From contig BRON01000013.1 of NCBI GenBank assembly GCA_024345305.1, forward strand, positions 372,001 to 436,000: 64,000 nucleotides of DNA, written 5' to 3'. The notes under the pieces are model-generated. The model was not told the DNA's origin. It did no database searches and was given only the letters and a program-made list of their open reading frames with translations. Source of the stretch: Mrakia gelida. Lineage: Eukaryota; Basidiomycota; Tremellomycetes; Cystofilobasidiales; Mrakiaceae. Shown here in pieces: positions 1-10,900 of the stretch; the stretch's first letter is position 1, and the number at the start of each line of letters is the position of its first letter. A program made the position numbers and the translations under genes.

Positions 1-382
1 TCCTACTGGACCTCGGGCAGCTATGGGAGGACAGCACTGGTAGATAGAGAGCTCTCGTTGTGTTTTGTTTGGGGGACGTGTTTTGATCTTTTCGTTCGCT
101 TCGTCCTCTTTCTTCCCTTCGTTTGCCCGCTTTCTTCCGCTCTATATCTCTCTCTTTCTTCTCGTTACTCTTCTCGTGCTAGCTAGTTAAGTACCACCTC
201 CGTCAACCAACATCCCTTTTAGAATCATGCAAAGTTTTCTCTCAACTGTCACGACTCTCGAGAGAACGCTGCGAGATCTTCAGAACGAAAGTGGTGAGCT
301 CGAGCTCAAGCTTCTGACCTTCACCTTCCTCCTCCTCTCCTTCCTTTCTTTCGTCGACTTCAAGGAAACGAGCTCTCCGAGG
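1..382 (+). promoter_or_regulatory. Upstream region and 5' leader of the arrestin gene
   Basis: Pyrimidine-rich leader, with CT tracts at about 100-180, followed by a probable 5'UTR intron. A GTGAGCTC donor lies at 294, TTCTGACC is the branch-like site and an acceptor ends at 364. An ATG at 227 lies in the upstream exon, but none of the acceptors I tried joins it in frame to the arrestin reading frame. I therefore treat 227-293 as non-coding leader, possibly holding a short upstream ORF. Position 1 probably falls in a promoter or the end of a gene outside the window. Confidence 0.4.
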
Positions 383-2880
383 ATGTCGTGGATTGAGCCT
401 CCGACGTATACGTCTACGAACTCAACTTCTACGAGAGCTGGGCCTGAAGCAGTCTCGATTCTTCTCGCTCCTGTGGAGGGAAGGTCGACGTTCCTTCGAG
501 GAAGGTTGGGTTACGGAAGGAAACAGGCAAAGGTCGAAGGAGAGGTTATGATCAAGGGGATCAGTAGTAGAGTACTCGCTCTGTCAGTTCGACTTTCCTA
601 GCTCGAGGTGTCGCTGGGTGTTGAGCTCGAGGAGCCGAAGGGAAGGAGGGGAGGGGACAAGGAAGGAAAGGTCAAAGCTCGCTGACTGACCATCTCCTCC
701 TCCTTACCGTTTCGCTCGTTGCTACCAGATCCGTCTCCCTCTCGCTCGTATCTTCAACTCCAGAGGAACCTTCCCCCGTCACTCTCTTCCACAGATCTCA
801 CACGCTACATCCTACCACTCCAGAACCTTCGTCATCCTCCTCGTCCTCGTCCTCCTCCCTCACTCCCACGACTCCTACCTCCTCTACCAACCCTCGACCA
901 CCTCCCTTCAAACCAACTCAACGCTTCTCAATCCCCATCCCCTCAACTCTTCCTCAATGCCTTCATCAACCAACCATGAGCCTCACCTACCATCTCACAG
1001 CTACTCTCACAGTCGCCTCTCCCTCCTCGTCCCCAACCTCCTCGCTTCCCCTCCCTCAACAAGCGAGCACAACCCACGTGGAAACAATGGAGATCCATCT
1101 CTGTTCTTCAGGACCCTCCATCGAGGACGTAGAGGAAGGAGACGTTCGTCCCGCTCTCGTCGAAATCCCTCTCCCTATCTCGTCCATCCCTGTCAAGGTC
1201 GGATTCGCGAAGACGAGGGTCAGGAAGAGCGAGACCATCGCCATTTGGGTCGAGATCCCTGTACCGGAACCTGGAACGTTGGAACGAGGGATCAGTTTAA
1301 GGAATGTCAGGGCAGAGATGCATAGGGTTGTGTCGGTCGAGGGAGCAGAGAAGGCTTCGACCTCAACCACGAACGCCAACGGACGACGGTCGTCTTCCTC
1401 GTCCTCGTCGTCGGCCAATACTACCCTCCTCACCTCTACTGGAGCGTCATGTCGGTTCTCTCCCATCTCCCCTATTCGACTGAGGCTCTCCCTTCATCCC
1501 CCGCTATCGCCTTCGTCGCCGTACCAGCTCTCGTGCGGACATCTCTCCCAGTCGACTAGGAACCTCGTTGGACGGGATGGGAAGGCGCTTGAGACGAGGT
1601 TTTTCGTCAAGGTCTTCATTGGGCTTGCTCCTGAGGAGGTGGAGATAGAGAAGGAGATCGAGGTGCTTGGGGATCTGGATTTGGAGGACGAGGCGGCGGT
1701 GGTGGGAGGAGGGGAGTTGCTGGAGGAGGGAGAGGAGGAGGACGCGTCAGAGTCGATGGAGATTCCTCCTCCCATTCCTCCTGAGCCTTCCTTCCCTCCG
1801 TCAAAGGAACGTCGCTGGGAAGGAGAGACCTTCAGAGCGTCTTCGAGTGGGTCGGTCGGGGAGGGAGCGAGTGGTTCAGGTGGAGATCCTCCTCCCTTCG
1901 TCGCGTCGGATCCGTTCCCCTCCGTCGCGGGATCCAACCCTCCTCCTCCTCCCTCGATACAACTCAACCTCGATACTCTCACCTCGTCAGCAAGTCCACC
2001 CACCGATCCTCCTCCTCCCATATCACCCATCAACGAACTATCCTCGCCCTCCCAACCTCCTCCGTTCTCCGAACTCCCTCCTCCTCCTCCTTCGTTCCAA
2101 CCGCTCTTCCATCACCAACACCAACATCATCGATCTCCTAGCGCTCCACCTCCCACCTTCCTCGAATCCGAAGCCTCAAGTTCCTCCTCATCCATCTCCT
2201 CCCTCATCCTCGGTTCTCCCATCCCTCCGTTCCTCCCCTTCATCAACAACAACCCCTCTCGCTCGTCCTCAGCACTCATCCTCCGCTCCTCACCTCTCAA
2301 CGCTCCCTCAACCCTTCCACCACCCCCACCACCTCCTCATCCTCGACCACCAACCTCCTCCTCAACATCCATATCCACCAACCCCGCCTCCCTCCCACCC
2401 ACCTGGGTCGAATACGACGGGTACGAAACCTTCTCCGACCCACCACCCCCACTCTCCATCTCGTTCTCAACCACCTCGAGCGTCGATCCTCCCAGGGAGG
2501 GAGAGATCTCGAGTTTGGCGGTCGAGCAGATGGAGGAGATGATTCATTCGTTGACCATCGAGTTGGGAGCGTCGCTGCCTGGAGGAGGAGTGGGAGGCGC
2601 GTCTCCCTCAACGACGGTCAGAGTCGACGATCCGAATGATCTGCCGCCTACGTTTGGAGCTTTGGACGCTGGGAGTCGGAGTGGGAGCGGGGTAGTGGTT
2701 AGGGAGGGGAGTGGGGTGGGAGGGTCGGGAAGTGGGAGAATCGGTGTTCGACGAGGAGGAGGAGGGAGAGGAGGAGGGCAAGGCGAGGGAGAAGGAGGAG
2801 CGGTTCTCCCCCCTTCGTACGCTGGGGATGGGATGGAGGGAGGGATGACTCAACAGGAGGAACCGCCTCAGTACTCTTAG
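383..2880 (+). CDS. Alpha-arrestin-like protein with PPxY motifs
   Basis: Two coding exons, 383..582 and 729..2880 (about 783 aa). The donor is GTCAGT at 583, the branch GCTGACTGACC and the acceptor CCAG at 728. This join (phase 2) keeps one open frame and builds an arrestin-N-like strand (RVLALSVSLSLVS). Arrestin-C-like features follow: KVGFAKTRVRKSETI, CGHLSQST and FFVKVFIGL. The long C-terminal half is low-complexity Pro/Ser with poly-Pro runs. It ends with LPPSYAGDG and a terminal PPQY; a further PPTY sits near the N-terminus. In the family, PPxY motifs bind WW domains of Rsp5/Nedd4 ubiquitin ligases, so the inferred role is an adaptor for ubiquitination and endocytosis of plasma-membrane transporters. 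No membrane segment is seen. The start at 383 is the first ATG in frame after the leader intron; the 5' end is the least certain part. Confidence 0.75.
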
Positions 2881-3361
2881 TTCTCTCTAGTATCCTTCGC
2901 TTGCCTTGTTTTTGGTCTCGTTGCTTTGTTTTGCTTTGCTTGCTCGTTTCGTTTTCGACGCGTTCGTTCTTCGTCCCTCGCACTAGTTCAACCCCTTCCT
3001 CGTTACCCCTTCTCAGTTTCAGCTCTTTACCTTGCTTTCCTTTCTACCGTAGATCCGAGAGAAGGGAAGTTTTTTCTTCCTTCCCTGCCTCGTGCACCTT
3101 CGAAAGAGGGGTCACTTGACCATTGTGTTCCCTTCTCTCTTCTTCCTCCTTCCTCCCCTTCCGCCTCCCAACCACCACCCCCACTTCCAACTTACCTTCG
3201 AACAGGTCCGTCCGAGCTTGTCCTCGTATCGTTCTACAGCTCAGAGAACTGACTCTGTCGTCTCTCGTCTCTCTTCGTTCATTCTCGTCTCCCGTCTTCG
3301 TCGGCTCTCCCACCCATCCTTCCCTCTCCTTCCTCGCTCTCTCTCTCCTTCAGATCCAGCA
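2881..3361. other. Spacer between arrestin and hemerythrin-like genes
   Basis: About 480 bp of T/C-rich sequence. The first part should hold the arrestin 3'UTR. The second part is pyrimidine-rich and ends in CAGATCCAGCA just before the next ATG, as expected for a promoter and leader. No coding signal with splice support is seen. Confidence 0.4.
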
Positions 3362-4256
3362 ATGGCGACCGGAGCTCCTCTCATCCTCGATATCTTCCAA
3401 GAGATCAAGATCGATGTTCGTCTCTCCTCCCTCTCTCGCTCTCGTTCGTCGCGTCGATTCTGACCTCGCCCGTGTTCGTTTTTGTTGGCAGCACGACAAC
3501 GTCCGAGATCTCTACTCTCGCTTTGGCACCGCAGCCGACAACACTCAGAAGCTCTCCCTCGCCAACACCCTCGTCAGGGAGATTACCGTCCATCAGGCTG
3601 CTGAGGAACTGACGGTTTACCCGAGGTTCAAAGCGAAGGGGATGATGGAGGAGAGTAGGGTTGATCAGGGTGAGTGCTTGCGTTTTTGCCTCCTTCGTTT
3701 GCTCGTGCAGTTCGTTTCTTTCCTTTGTTCCCTCCTCTGTTGAACTGACCTCCTCGTTCGTTTCGTTTGCAGACGACCACAAACGAATCACCATCCTCAT
3801 CGCCACAGCCGACTCCGCTCGACTCACCAACCCCAACTACTCAGCTCTCATGACCGAAGCCGTTCAAGCTTTCCTTGCTCACGCGAAGGAGGAGGAGGAG
3901 GTTCACCTTCCTAAGCTTTTGAAGATGTTGTCGGAGGAGGAGAATACCGTGAGTTCGATTCTCGCGGAACACTTTTCGGCGCGTCGAACGAACACTCGCT
4001 CACTTCCCTTCCTCCCCTCCCTCGTCACCCCTCCCCCTTTCGTTGGCTTTTGCGCTCCACCCAGAAACTCACCCAAGAATTCCTCAAAGCCCGCTCCAAG
4101 GTCCCCTCGCACCCTCACACCTTCGCTCCTCATACGGGAGGAGCAGCCGAGAAGGTCGCGCTCGCGACGGGGAAGGTTCAGGATGCGGTTTTTAAGGCGA
4201 TTGGAGGGAAGAGGGATTATGTTGAGCTTGCGCAGAAGCATGCGGTGATGCATTGA
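3362..4256 (+). CDS. Hemerythrin HHE-domain protein
   Basis: Four exons: 3362..3415, 3492..3669, 3773..3948 and 4065..4256 (199 aa). Donors are GTTCGT, GTGAGT and GTGAGT. The protein begins MATGAPLILDIFQEIK. It shows the spaced His/Glu pattern of the hemerythrin/HHE cation-binding fold: HDNVRDLYSRF, HQAAEELTVYP, DDHKRITIL and HAKEEEEVHLPKLL. Each falls in a predicted helix of a four-helix bundle. In this family the ligands bind a di-iron centre; many fungal members are cytosolic and of unknown substrate. A role in iron, oxygen or redox handling is inference only. There is no signal peptide. The C-terminal tail after about residue 140 is amphipathic and family-variable. Confidence 0.85.
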
Positions 4257-4764
4257 GTGAGTGGGTGTGGGTGGGCGAGGTGTTTGTTGTTGTTTCGATC
4301 CGTTTCGTTTTGGGTTCTTTCGCTTTGGGTTCTTCGCTTTGACGCTACTGTATGTTGAGTGACTCTTAATGACTTCTCGCTGATCAGAGCACGAGGACTG
4401 CTTCGAGGAGAAACCTGCGAAGAGATCGTTCAGGTGCTGAGGGAAATGGGAGGCTCTGTACGTGAGAGATTCGAGGCAAGACTCGACGCGAGCTCGACGT
4501 CGTCTGGACTTTGATCAACCAACGGTCTCAGATCGTCCCCTACGACGAGACTCGAGTGTAGCTCAAGCTACTTTGAGAGTTGATCCTAATCGAAGGACAG
4601 CCCAAACAACGATCGAGGTTACTGACTAATAAGCAAACGCAGTGCTTAAGACCCACGACTCGGATGAGCTTGACTCCGGTGCGTGCTCTGCATCCGACAT
4701 CTCTTAGGGAAGGCAGCAGATCAGATCAAGATAGGAAGCTAAATCCATTTATCCAACTCAACCT
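4257..4764. other. Convergent spacer, hemerythrin-like gene and Hv1 channel
   Basis: About 500 bp between two 3' ends. It starts with a GT-rich run just after the stop, then mixed sequence. No coding or RNA gene is seen. It should contain the two 3'UTRs and polyadenylation sites. Confidence 0.35.
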
Positions 4765-6458
4765 TCACTTGTGCGACGACAAAGCCTGCTCCTCCACCGC
4801 CTTCATCTCCTCCTCGTTCTTCTTCTCTTCCCAAACAACCAGCTTCGCTCGGACTTCCTCCTCGACGAGATCGGGGTTGACGTCGTGCCCTGTTTCCCAG
4901 ATGAGCTGGTTTCGAACGAACTGAGGAATGAAGGGGAAAAGGGCGATCTCAGCAGCGATCGCGGAGGCCGAAGGGAGGAGATGAGGCATGCGACGCGACG
5001 AGACTCACGCAGAGGCGGATGTTCTCCGCGACCTTCTCCTTCATGAGCGCATCTAGAGCCTCCTTCTTTACCTTGAGTGTTGCTTGGTGGTGGAGTTCTA
5101 GAGTATCTGGGGAAAGGTAAGACGCGTGGTCAGCGCGAGCGAACGCTCTCGTCGTCGCTGCTCCCTCTCGTTCGTCCCCTTCTCCCCTTCTTCATTTCAC
5201 TCACGAGCTATCGCGTGAACGGCTCTGATGACCTTCCAGAATCGAAGAATGACGAGAGCGGCACTGCAACCCCAAAAAAGAAGAAGGAAGAAGAGTCAGG
5301 GTTGGCGCGTCGTTCGAAAGCAAAAGAAAAAGGACTCACGCGCTGTGTCCGACGGGCGACTTGGAGGCGTAGAGAGAAACGTCAAGAGCGAGGGTGGCGA
5401 GAGCGATCACTCCATCCAGGCATGAGAGCCAAGATTTGAGGAACGAGAGAGGACCGAAGGCGAATATCGAGACGAGGACCTCGAGGGAGAAAAGCGAGAG
5501 GAAGGCGAGGTTGGTACTGCAGGAGGGAGAGAAACGACGAGTTGAGCTTGGATGAACGGGAAAGAGAGGAAAAGAGGGAGAGAGATGAGGAGCTTACGAG
5601 AACAGTCCGATCTCCAACATCTCCCTGGATCTATCCGGTCGAAGCACACAGGCGAAGTCGGACGGGCGAAGGTGCTCCTCAGGATGAAGACCGATGACTT
5701 CGACGAGCTGTGAGAGTTAACAGAACCAGGATCAGCAGGATGTTCGGCGGAATGATACAGGGAAAGAGATAACTGACCATATCGTACTCGATTTCAGAGT
5801 AGCATCCGGCGGTCTGTGGTCGAGGGAACGAAACGAAGTGAGCGAGACGCGACGACGGCGAGCAGTCCGGACTCGACTCACGATGAGAGCTGTGAGACAA
5901 GTAAAACGAGTCAGCGAACGACAGTGAACGAACTAAAAGGAGACTCAATAGATCGAACGACTTACCGACGATCAGTTCAGCGAAAACGAGAAGAAGATCC
6001 AGAACCTGGAACGAAAGAAGAGGAGGGCACGGAGTCAGCTTTTGGTCGCGTCGCGGGAGTCTCACCCTCAACGCCTCGAGGACCAAAAAGACGGGGCGAA
6101 GACTCACCACTAGGATGATGATAGCCATATGGAACTTCTCGAGAGTCAAGAACCACCTCAACCATCCTCTTCCCCTCCTGATCTTGTTCCAAACTCCCGA
6201 CGACTCCTTCTTCCCCTCGTCCTCTTCCTCAACTCCAGCCCCCTTCTCCTCGTCCCTATGGCTTCCTCCACCCTCGACACCTTTAGGTTTCCTCTCTCTA
6301 GACTCCGCATCGCTCCCTCTCCTCGTCATCTTCTCGCCTCTCCCGACACGCGACTCCCAGTCGACAGACTCGCGTCGCTCATGTTCGGAACGGTATGTCC
6401 CAGATCCATCAGCTTCCCTTGTCCGTCGTCGATATTCTTGAGCTTGGGAGACTCCCAT
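4765..6458 (-). CDS. Voltage-gated proton channel, Hv1-like
   Basis: Exons on the minus strand after an unresolved N-terminus: ..6108, 6005..5966, 5889..5882 (8 nt), 5813..5778, 5707..5598, 5516..5340, 5263..5205, 5106..5009 and 4920..4765. Splicing gives four membrane segments and no pore domain. S1 is AIIILVVLDLLLVFAELIVA, with the Asp that sets proton selectivity in Hv1. S2 is NLAFLSLFSLEVLVSIFAFG. S3 follows, with CLDGVIALATLALDVSLY. S4 is LVILRFWKVIRAVHA. A coiled-coil-like tail follows, as in dimeric Hv1 (LKVKKEALDALMKEKVAENI). The S4 signature, usually RxWRxxR, is R-F-W-K-V-I-R, with Lys at the second charge. Known role of the family: voltage- and pH-gated proton exit across the plasma membrane. 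The start given (6458) is provisional; 6329 and an alternative frame starting at 6655 are other options. Confidence 0.85.
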
Positions 6459-7901
6459 CCGAGGTTGAGATCGAGGTTCCAGACCTCTTCTCCGTTGTTC
6501 GAAGCGGCTGTGGTGAGAGGAGGAGGCCAGGCGGAGGGAGCGACCCGAACGAAGGTTGGAGTTGGAGAGGGACCTCGGGAGGGTGAAGGAGTGTGAAGGG
6601 GAGGAGCTTGAGAGGAGGCTGGTATCACGTTGGAGGTGAGTGCTGGGAAGGACATCGGTAGGAGACGTTCGAGGGAGAGGAAAGACGACGGAGGAACTTG
6701 GTTGTTGGCTGACAGAGCCCACCAGGGGCGAAGGAAGAGGCAGGAGAGAGATGGTAGAGAGTGAAGGATTGGCTGTGAGGTCGAGTGAAAGAAAGAGAGA
6801 GTTGGGGGAGAAGGTCGAAAGGAGGAAACGAGGCTGAGAATTGGAACGGGGGAGGCGGGAGACGCGTCCGAAGGGGTTGGGATCCGAATGAGCGAGCCGT
6901 GGACGAGGCTGGAGGTCGAAAAAAAAGGCCAAAAAAGAAACCCGGCGAAGAGGTGTAAGCGGAGTCATCGATAGGAACTAATCTCACGTCGGGGGACGAG
7001 TGGAGGAAGGAAGAAAGGGAGGTGAGCTCACCAAGTCGAGGAGAGCCTGGGACGAACGAGCGCACGAGGCCCTGAGCCCAGCCCTCAGGAGCCGAGAACT
7101 AGCTAAGAAGTCTCGGGAGATTCACAGAAGGGATACAAGCTGCAAAATATTGTAGACGTGCAAGAAGTCAGCAAGACGTCTTCGGCAGGGTGTCCGAGTC
7201 GAAGACGAAGGAGGAGGGTCAGATTTCGCCTTCTGCTCTCTTATGCTCGACGCCCATCAACCCAGCCTCAACCGTCGAATCCAGATGCAAGATGGGAGCG
7301 GGAGGATCGACCTGAGGTCCCAATAACGTCTCCATCAAGAGCGCTCGAGGGAGATCAAGGCAAAGAGGAGGGAGGGAAGGAAGGAAGGTCGAGCTCACCT
7401 TTCGATTCCCCTTTCGTCTAGACTCCCCTTCCTCTCCTCTCTCCAGTCTTTGCTCAACGCTGGTCTTCAGACAGGAACTTCTCTTTCTGGTGCTTCGGAA
7501 CATCCGTATGTCCGAGCTCGAAAGGGAAGTTCGACGTGGCTGGGGAGGAGACGAGCTCGATCGTCGAATCGAGGTGAGCTCTCGTCCTTTCTTCCCTCCC
7601 TCCCTTCGCCTTTCTCCGTTCAAAAGATACAAATGAAGCGGAGGAAAACCTTCTCTTCACTTCGGTCGTTCACTTTTCTTACCTCTCGGAGCGGTCTGAC
7701 TGGCTAATTTCGACCGATCCTCGGTCGACCCATGCGGCCTCCTCTCCACTCGCTTGAAACCCAACCCAACCCTTTGACCTACCTCTCTCTCTCTCTCTTT
7801 CTCGCAACCACCAGGAACACACAAAGTTTTCAAGTCAGCAGATCATTTGTCTCCTTCGCATCTCCGAATCCGCGCGCTGACCTCTTGTATCTTCCTCAGC
7901 C
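6459..7901. promoter_or_regulatory. Divergent region upstream of Hv1 (-) and ABC transporter (+)
   Basis: On the minus strand, intron-like signals suggest a spliced 5' leader for the channel. There is a GTGAGCTCACC donor near 7035, a CTGAC branch near 7165 with a TTTTGCAG acceptor near 7140, and a GTGAGCTCG donor near 7398. The exon between 7139 and about 7036 has stops in all three frames, so it would be non-coding. On the plus strand, a GCGCTGACC branch and TTCCTCAG acceptor ending at 7899 mark a 5'UTR intron directly before the ABC transporter ATG. Confidence 0.4.
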
Positions 7902-10900
7902 ATGAAGCTTCCTTGGTTGAAACCAGCTCCCATCCCCAACCACGGCGACGAGGTCCCTCTCTCTCGAGACGTCAAAGCAAACATCCTCAGTGTCGCACTC
8001 TTCTCGTGGTGCACCAAGCTTCTCAAGGTTGGATTCACCAGACCCTTGGAAGTCGAAGGTGAGCACAGGCATCCTTCTGGGAGTGCTGGGAGAGAAGAGA
8101 GGATCGAAGTCGTGGAGGAGGGAACGAGAGCGTCATGCCCCTGCCGGAGGGCTGAAGTCGGAGGCTGCCTCCCTCCGATTCTGGGAGCAAATTTATCGAG
8201 GGCTTGCTGAGCTCTGCACAGGAAGGGGCCGAAGAATTCTCTCTCGAGGTTGAAGCTTTTTTCGATCTGACGAGAGGGAACGGGGGGCGAGAAGGAAGCC
8301 CATGCGAGCTCACAACTCTTCGGTCCTTTCCGACACACGTCCATTTTTCGATCTCGACCAAGGTGGTCTTCTCTCGCAGCTCGCTTACATCTTCCTCTTG
8401 CTCTCTACTCTTCCTTCAGACCTCTACAGACTCGACGAACCTCGTCTCTCAACTCACACCGGAGCTCTCCTCGAACGGAACTTCTACAGTCGAGTTCCTT
8501 TCCACCGTCGACCTCGCTTCCTCCAACCCGCCGCCTACCTCGAGGAACAAGAACAGAAGCGAGGGAAAGCGAAGCACAGGGACATCGACTCTCCTGATGG
8601 GGAGGATTTCACCGAGAAGGAGTCCAGGGAGGACAAGGAGACTCTGCCTTCACCGGTCACGGCTGCCTCTTCGTCGTCTTCTTCAAATCCCAAGGACGAC
8701 GACAAGAAGCTCAAGAAGAAGTACCCTGGGAACGCGGAGGGTGGGAAGGTTCTCGGAGACGATGGAGTGGTGTACGACCAGTCTCTCGTGAGAGCTCTCT
8801 CGAAGACCTTCTTCTGGTGACTCCCATTCTGCTCTCGATCTCATCCCTCCGTTGCTCGGTCGAACTGACGCGTCGTTCTTTCCCCTTCCTTTTCCTTTAC
8901 CCCCTTCCCTTTCCCTCCTCAGGCCCTTCTGGACGTCAGCCATCTTCCTCATCTTCAGTTCGGTTCTCCAAGTCACCACTCCTCTCCTCATCAAGAAGAT
9001 CCTCGCCTACATCACCACGTCCTACGTCTACTCGAAAGCTTCGGTCGAGCAGCGCGCCAACCTCGCCGTCCCTCAATCTGCTGGCTATGGAATCGGACTC
9101 GCCTTCGCTCTTTTCATCATGCAGGAGGCTGCTAGTCTGTTCCGTGAGTTCAGTCTATCGGTTTGTTGCAGATGCGTCGAGGTCGCCCAGAGTCGAGGTG
9201 AGAGTGCTTGTTTTTAGATGCTGACCCTCGAGCCCGCCTTCTTTTCCTCCTCGATCAGAGAATCAATACATGATGCGAGGAATGGTATGCTCCAACTGCT
9301 CTTACCCCTCCTCGACGAAAGCCTTGAGCTGACCCTTTTCTCTCTTCTTCAGTCGATGGGATTCCTCAGTTCGTTCTCGTTCCCTCTCTTCCGTCAACTC
9401 TCGCGGCCATCCTAACCCGTCCTTCCCTTTCCTCGCCTCTCTTAGTGCGAAGCTCCCTCATCGCCAACATCTCTAGGAAGTCTCTTCGTCTCTCTGGAGC
9501 TGCACGAGTCAAGCACCCGAACGGACAGCTCGTCACCCTCGTCTCAAGGTTCGTCTCGTCCTTCGTCTCTCGACGCGTCTCGTCTCAAGCTGAAGCTGAT
9601 CTGTCCTCGCCCCTTCCACTTTTCTTCCAGTGATGCCTCCTTCCTCGACTGGGCTTCCTTCCTCGTCCACGTCGTCTGGGTCCAGCCCATCCAGATCCTG
9701 ATCGGAATCGCGCTCCTCATCGTCAACATGGGATGGCCAGCCCTCATCGGAGTCGCTGTTCTCGTCCTCAACACTCCCATCCAGACCTTCTTCGTTCGCA
9801 AGATGTTCAGCACTCGTCAAGGCCAGCTCAAGATCGTCGATCAACGAGTCCGATTGCTTCAAGAGGGTGAGCTCTAGTCTCGTTTTCGGCCGTCGTCTCG
9901 TCTCGATTTTCTGACGCGTCTGCTCTTCCTTTCCCGCCAGTTCTCAACGGTATCCGAGGTGAGTCTTCCCTCCACACCCAGGTCAGCATCAAGTCTCGAG
10001 CTGACGCCACATTCTTTCACAGTCGTCAAGCTTTACTCCTACGAGTCCTTCTTCGGAACTCGAATCGCTGGACTTCGAGAGCAGGAGCTCGCGAAACTTC
10101 GAACCATCGCCATCACTCGAGCTGGAATGACTGCCACGATGTCCTTCGTTCCCGTCGCCGCTGCTAGTGAGTCGTATCCTCCGCTGTCGACGCGACCTCG
10201 AGCTGAGCTGATGTCCTTTCTCGCAGTCCTCTCCTTCGTCACGTACTCGCTTGCTGGCAACACCCTCGACGCTGCCATCATCTTCTCGTCACTCTCGCTC
10301 TTCAACGTCATCCGACAACCATTGGTCATGCTCCCTATGGCTTTCACGTAAGTCCTCGTCTCGCGCTCGCTCTTGGGGCTGGGGAGGATCGACGCGTCCA
10401 TTGCTGCCTTCGAGCCATTCCGACGCTGTCTCCGTCAACCCTCTAGTTGACATATTCCTCTCCTTCCTCTTATCCTCCTCAGTGTTTGTTCTGATGCCTA
10501 CGTCGGAATCAAGAGGATCACCACCGCTCTTCTTGCCGAGGAGCTTCCCGACGATCTTCGAATCGAACCCACCCTCCCCTCCGCCGTTCGAGCCCACGGA
10601 GACTTCGTCTGGGAATCGTCCGGACCTGTTTCTGGTCTGATGGGAGGAGGTCAAGGTCGAGGAGGTCGAGACTATGCTGGGATCAAGAAGAAGAAGGAGG
10701 AGGAGAAGAAGGCGAAGAGCGAGGCTAAGGCGAGGAAAAAGAAGGGTCTCGAGCCTGAGGTCAAGGAGAAGGAGGAGAAGAAGGACAAGCCGCCTTTCTC
10801 GCTCGAGGGGATTGATATAGATATCGCTCGAGGATCGTTGACGTGCGTTGTGGGGACTGTCGGGAGTGGGAAGGTGAGTCTTGCTTCGTTCGTTCGAGAC

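Noticed and set aside
1494..2033. Antisense 179-codon frame within the arrestin gene
   Set aside because: Gly/Ser/Pro repeats complementary to the arrestin low-complexity tail.
5679..6968. 429-aa single-exon protein on the minus strand
   Set aside because: The frame runs through several introns; the real product is the spliced Hv1 channel.
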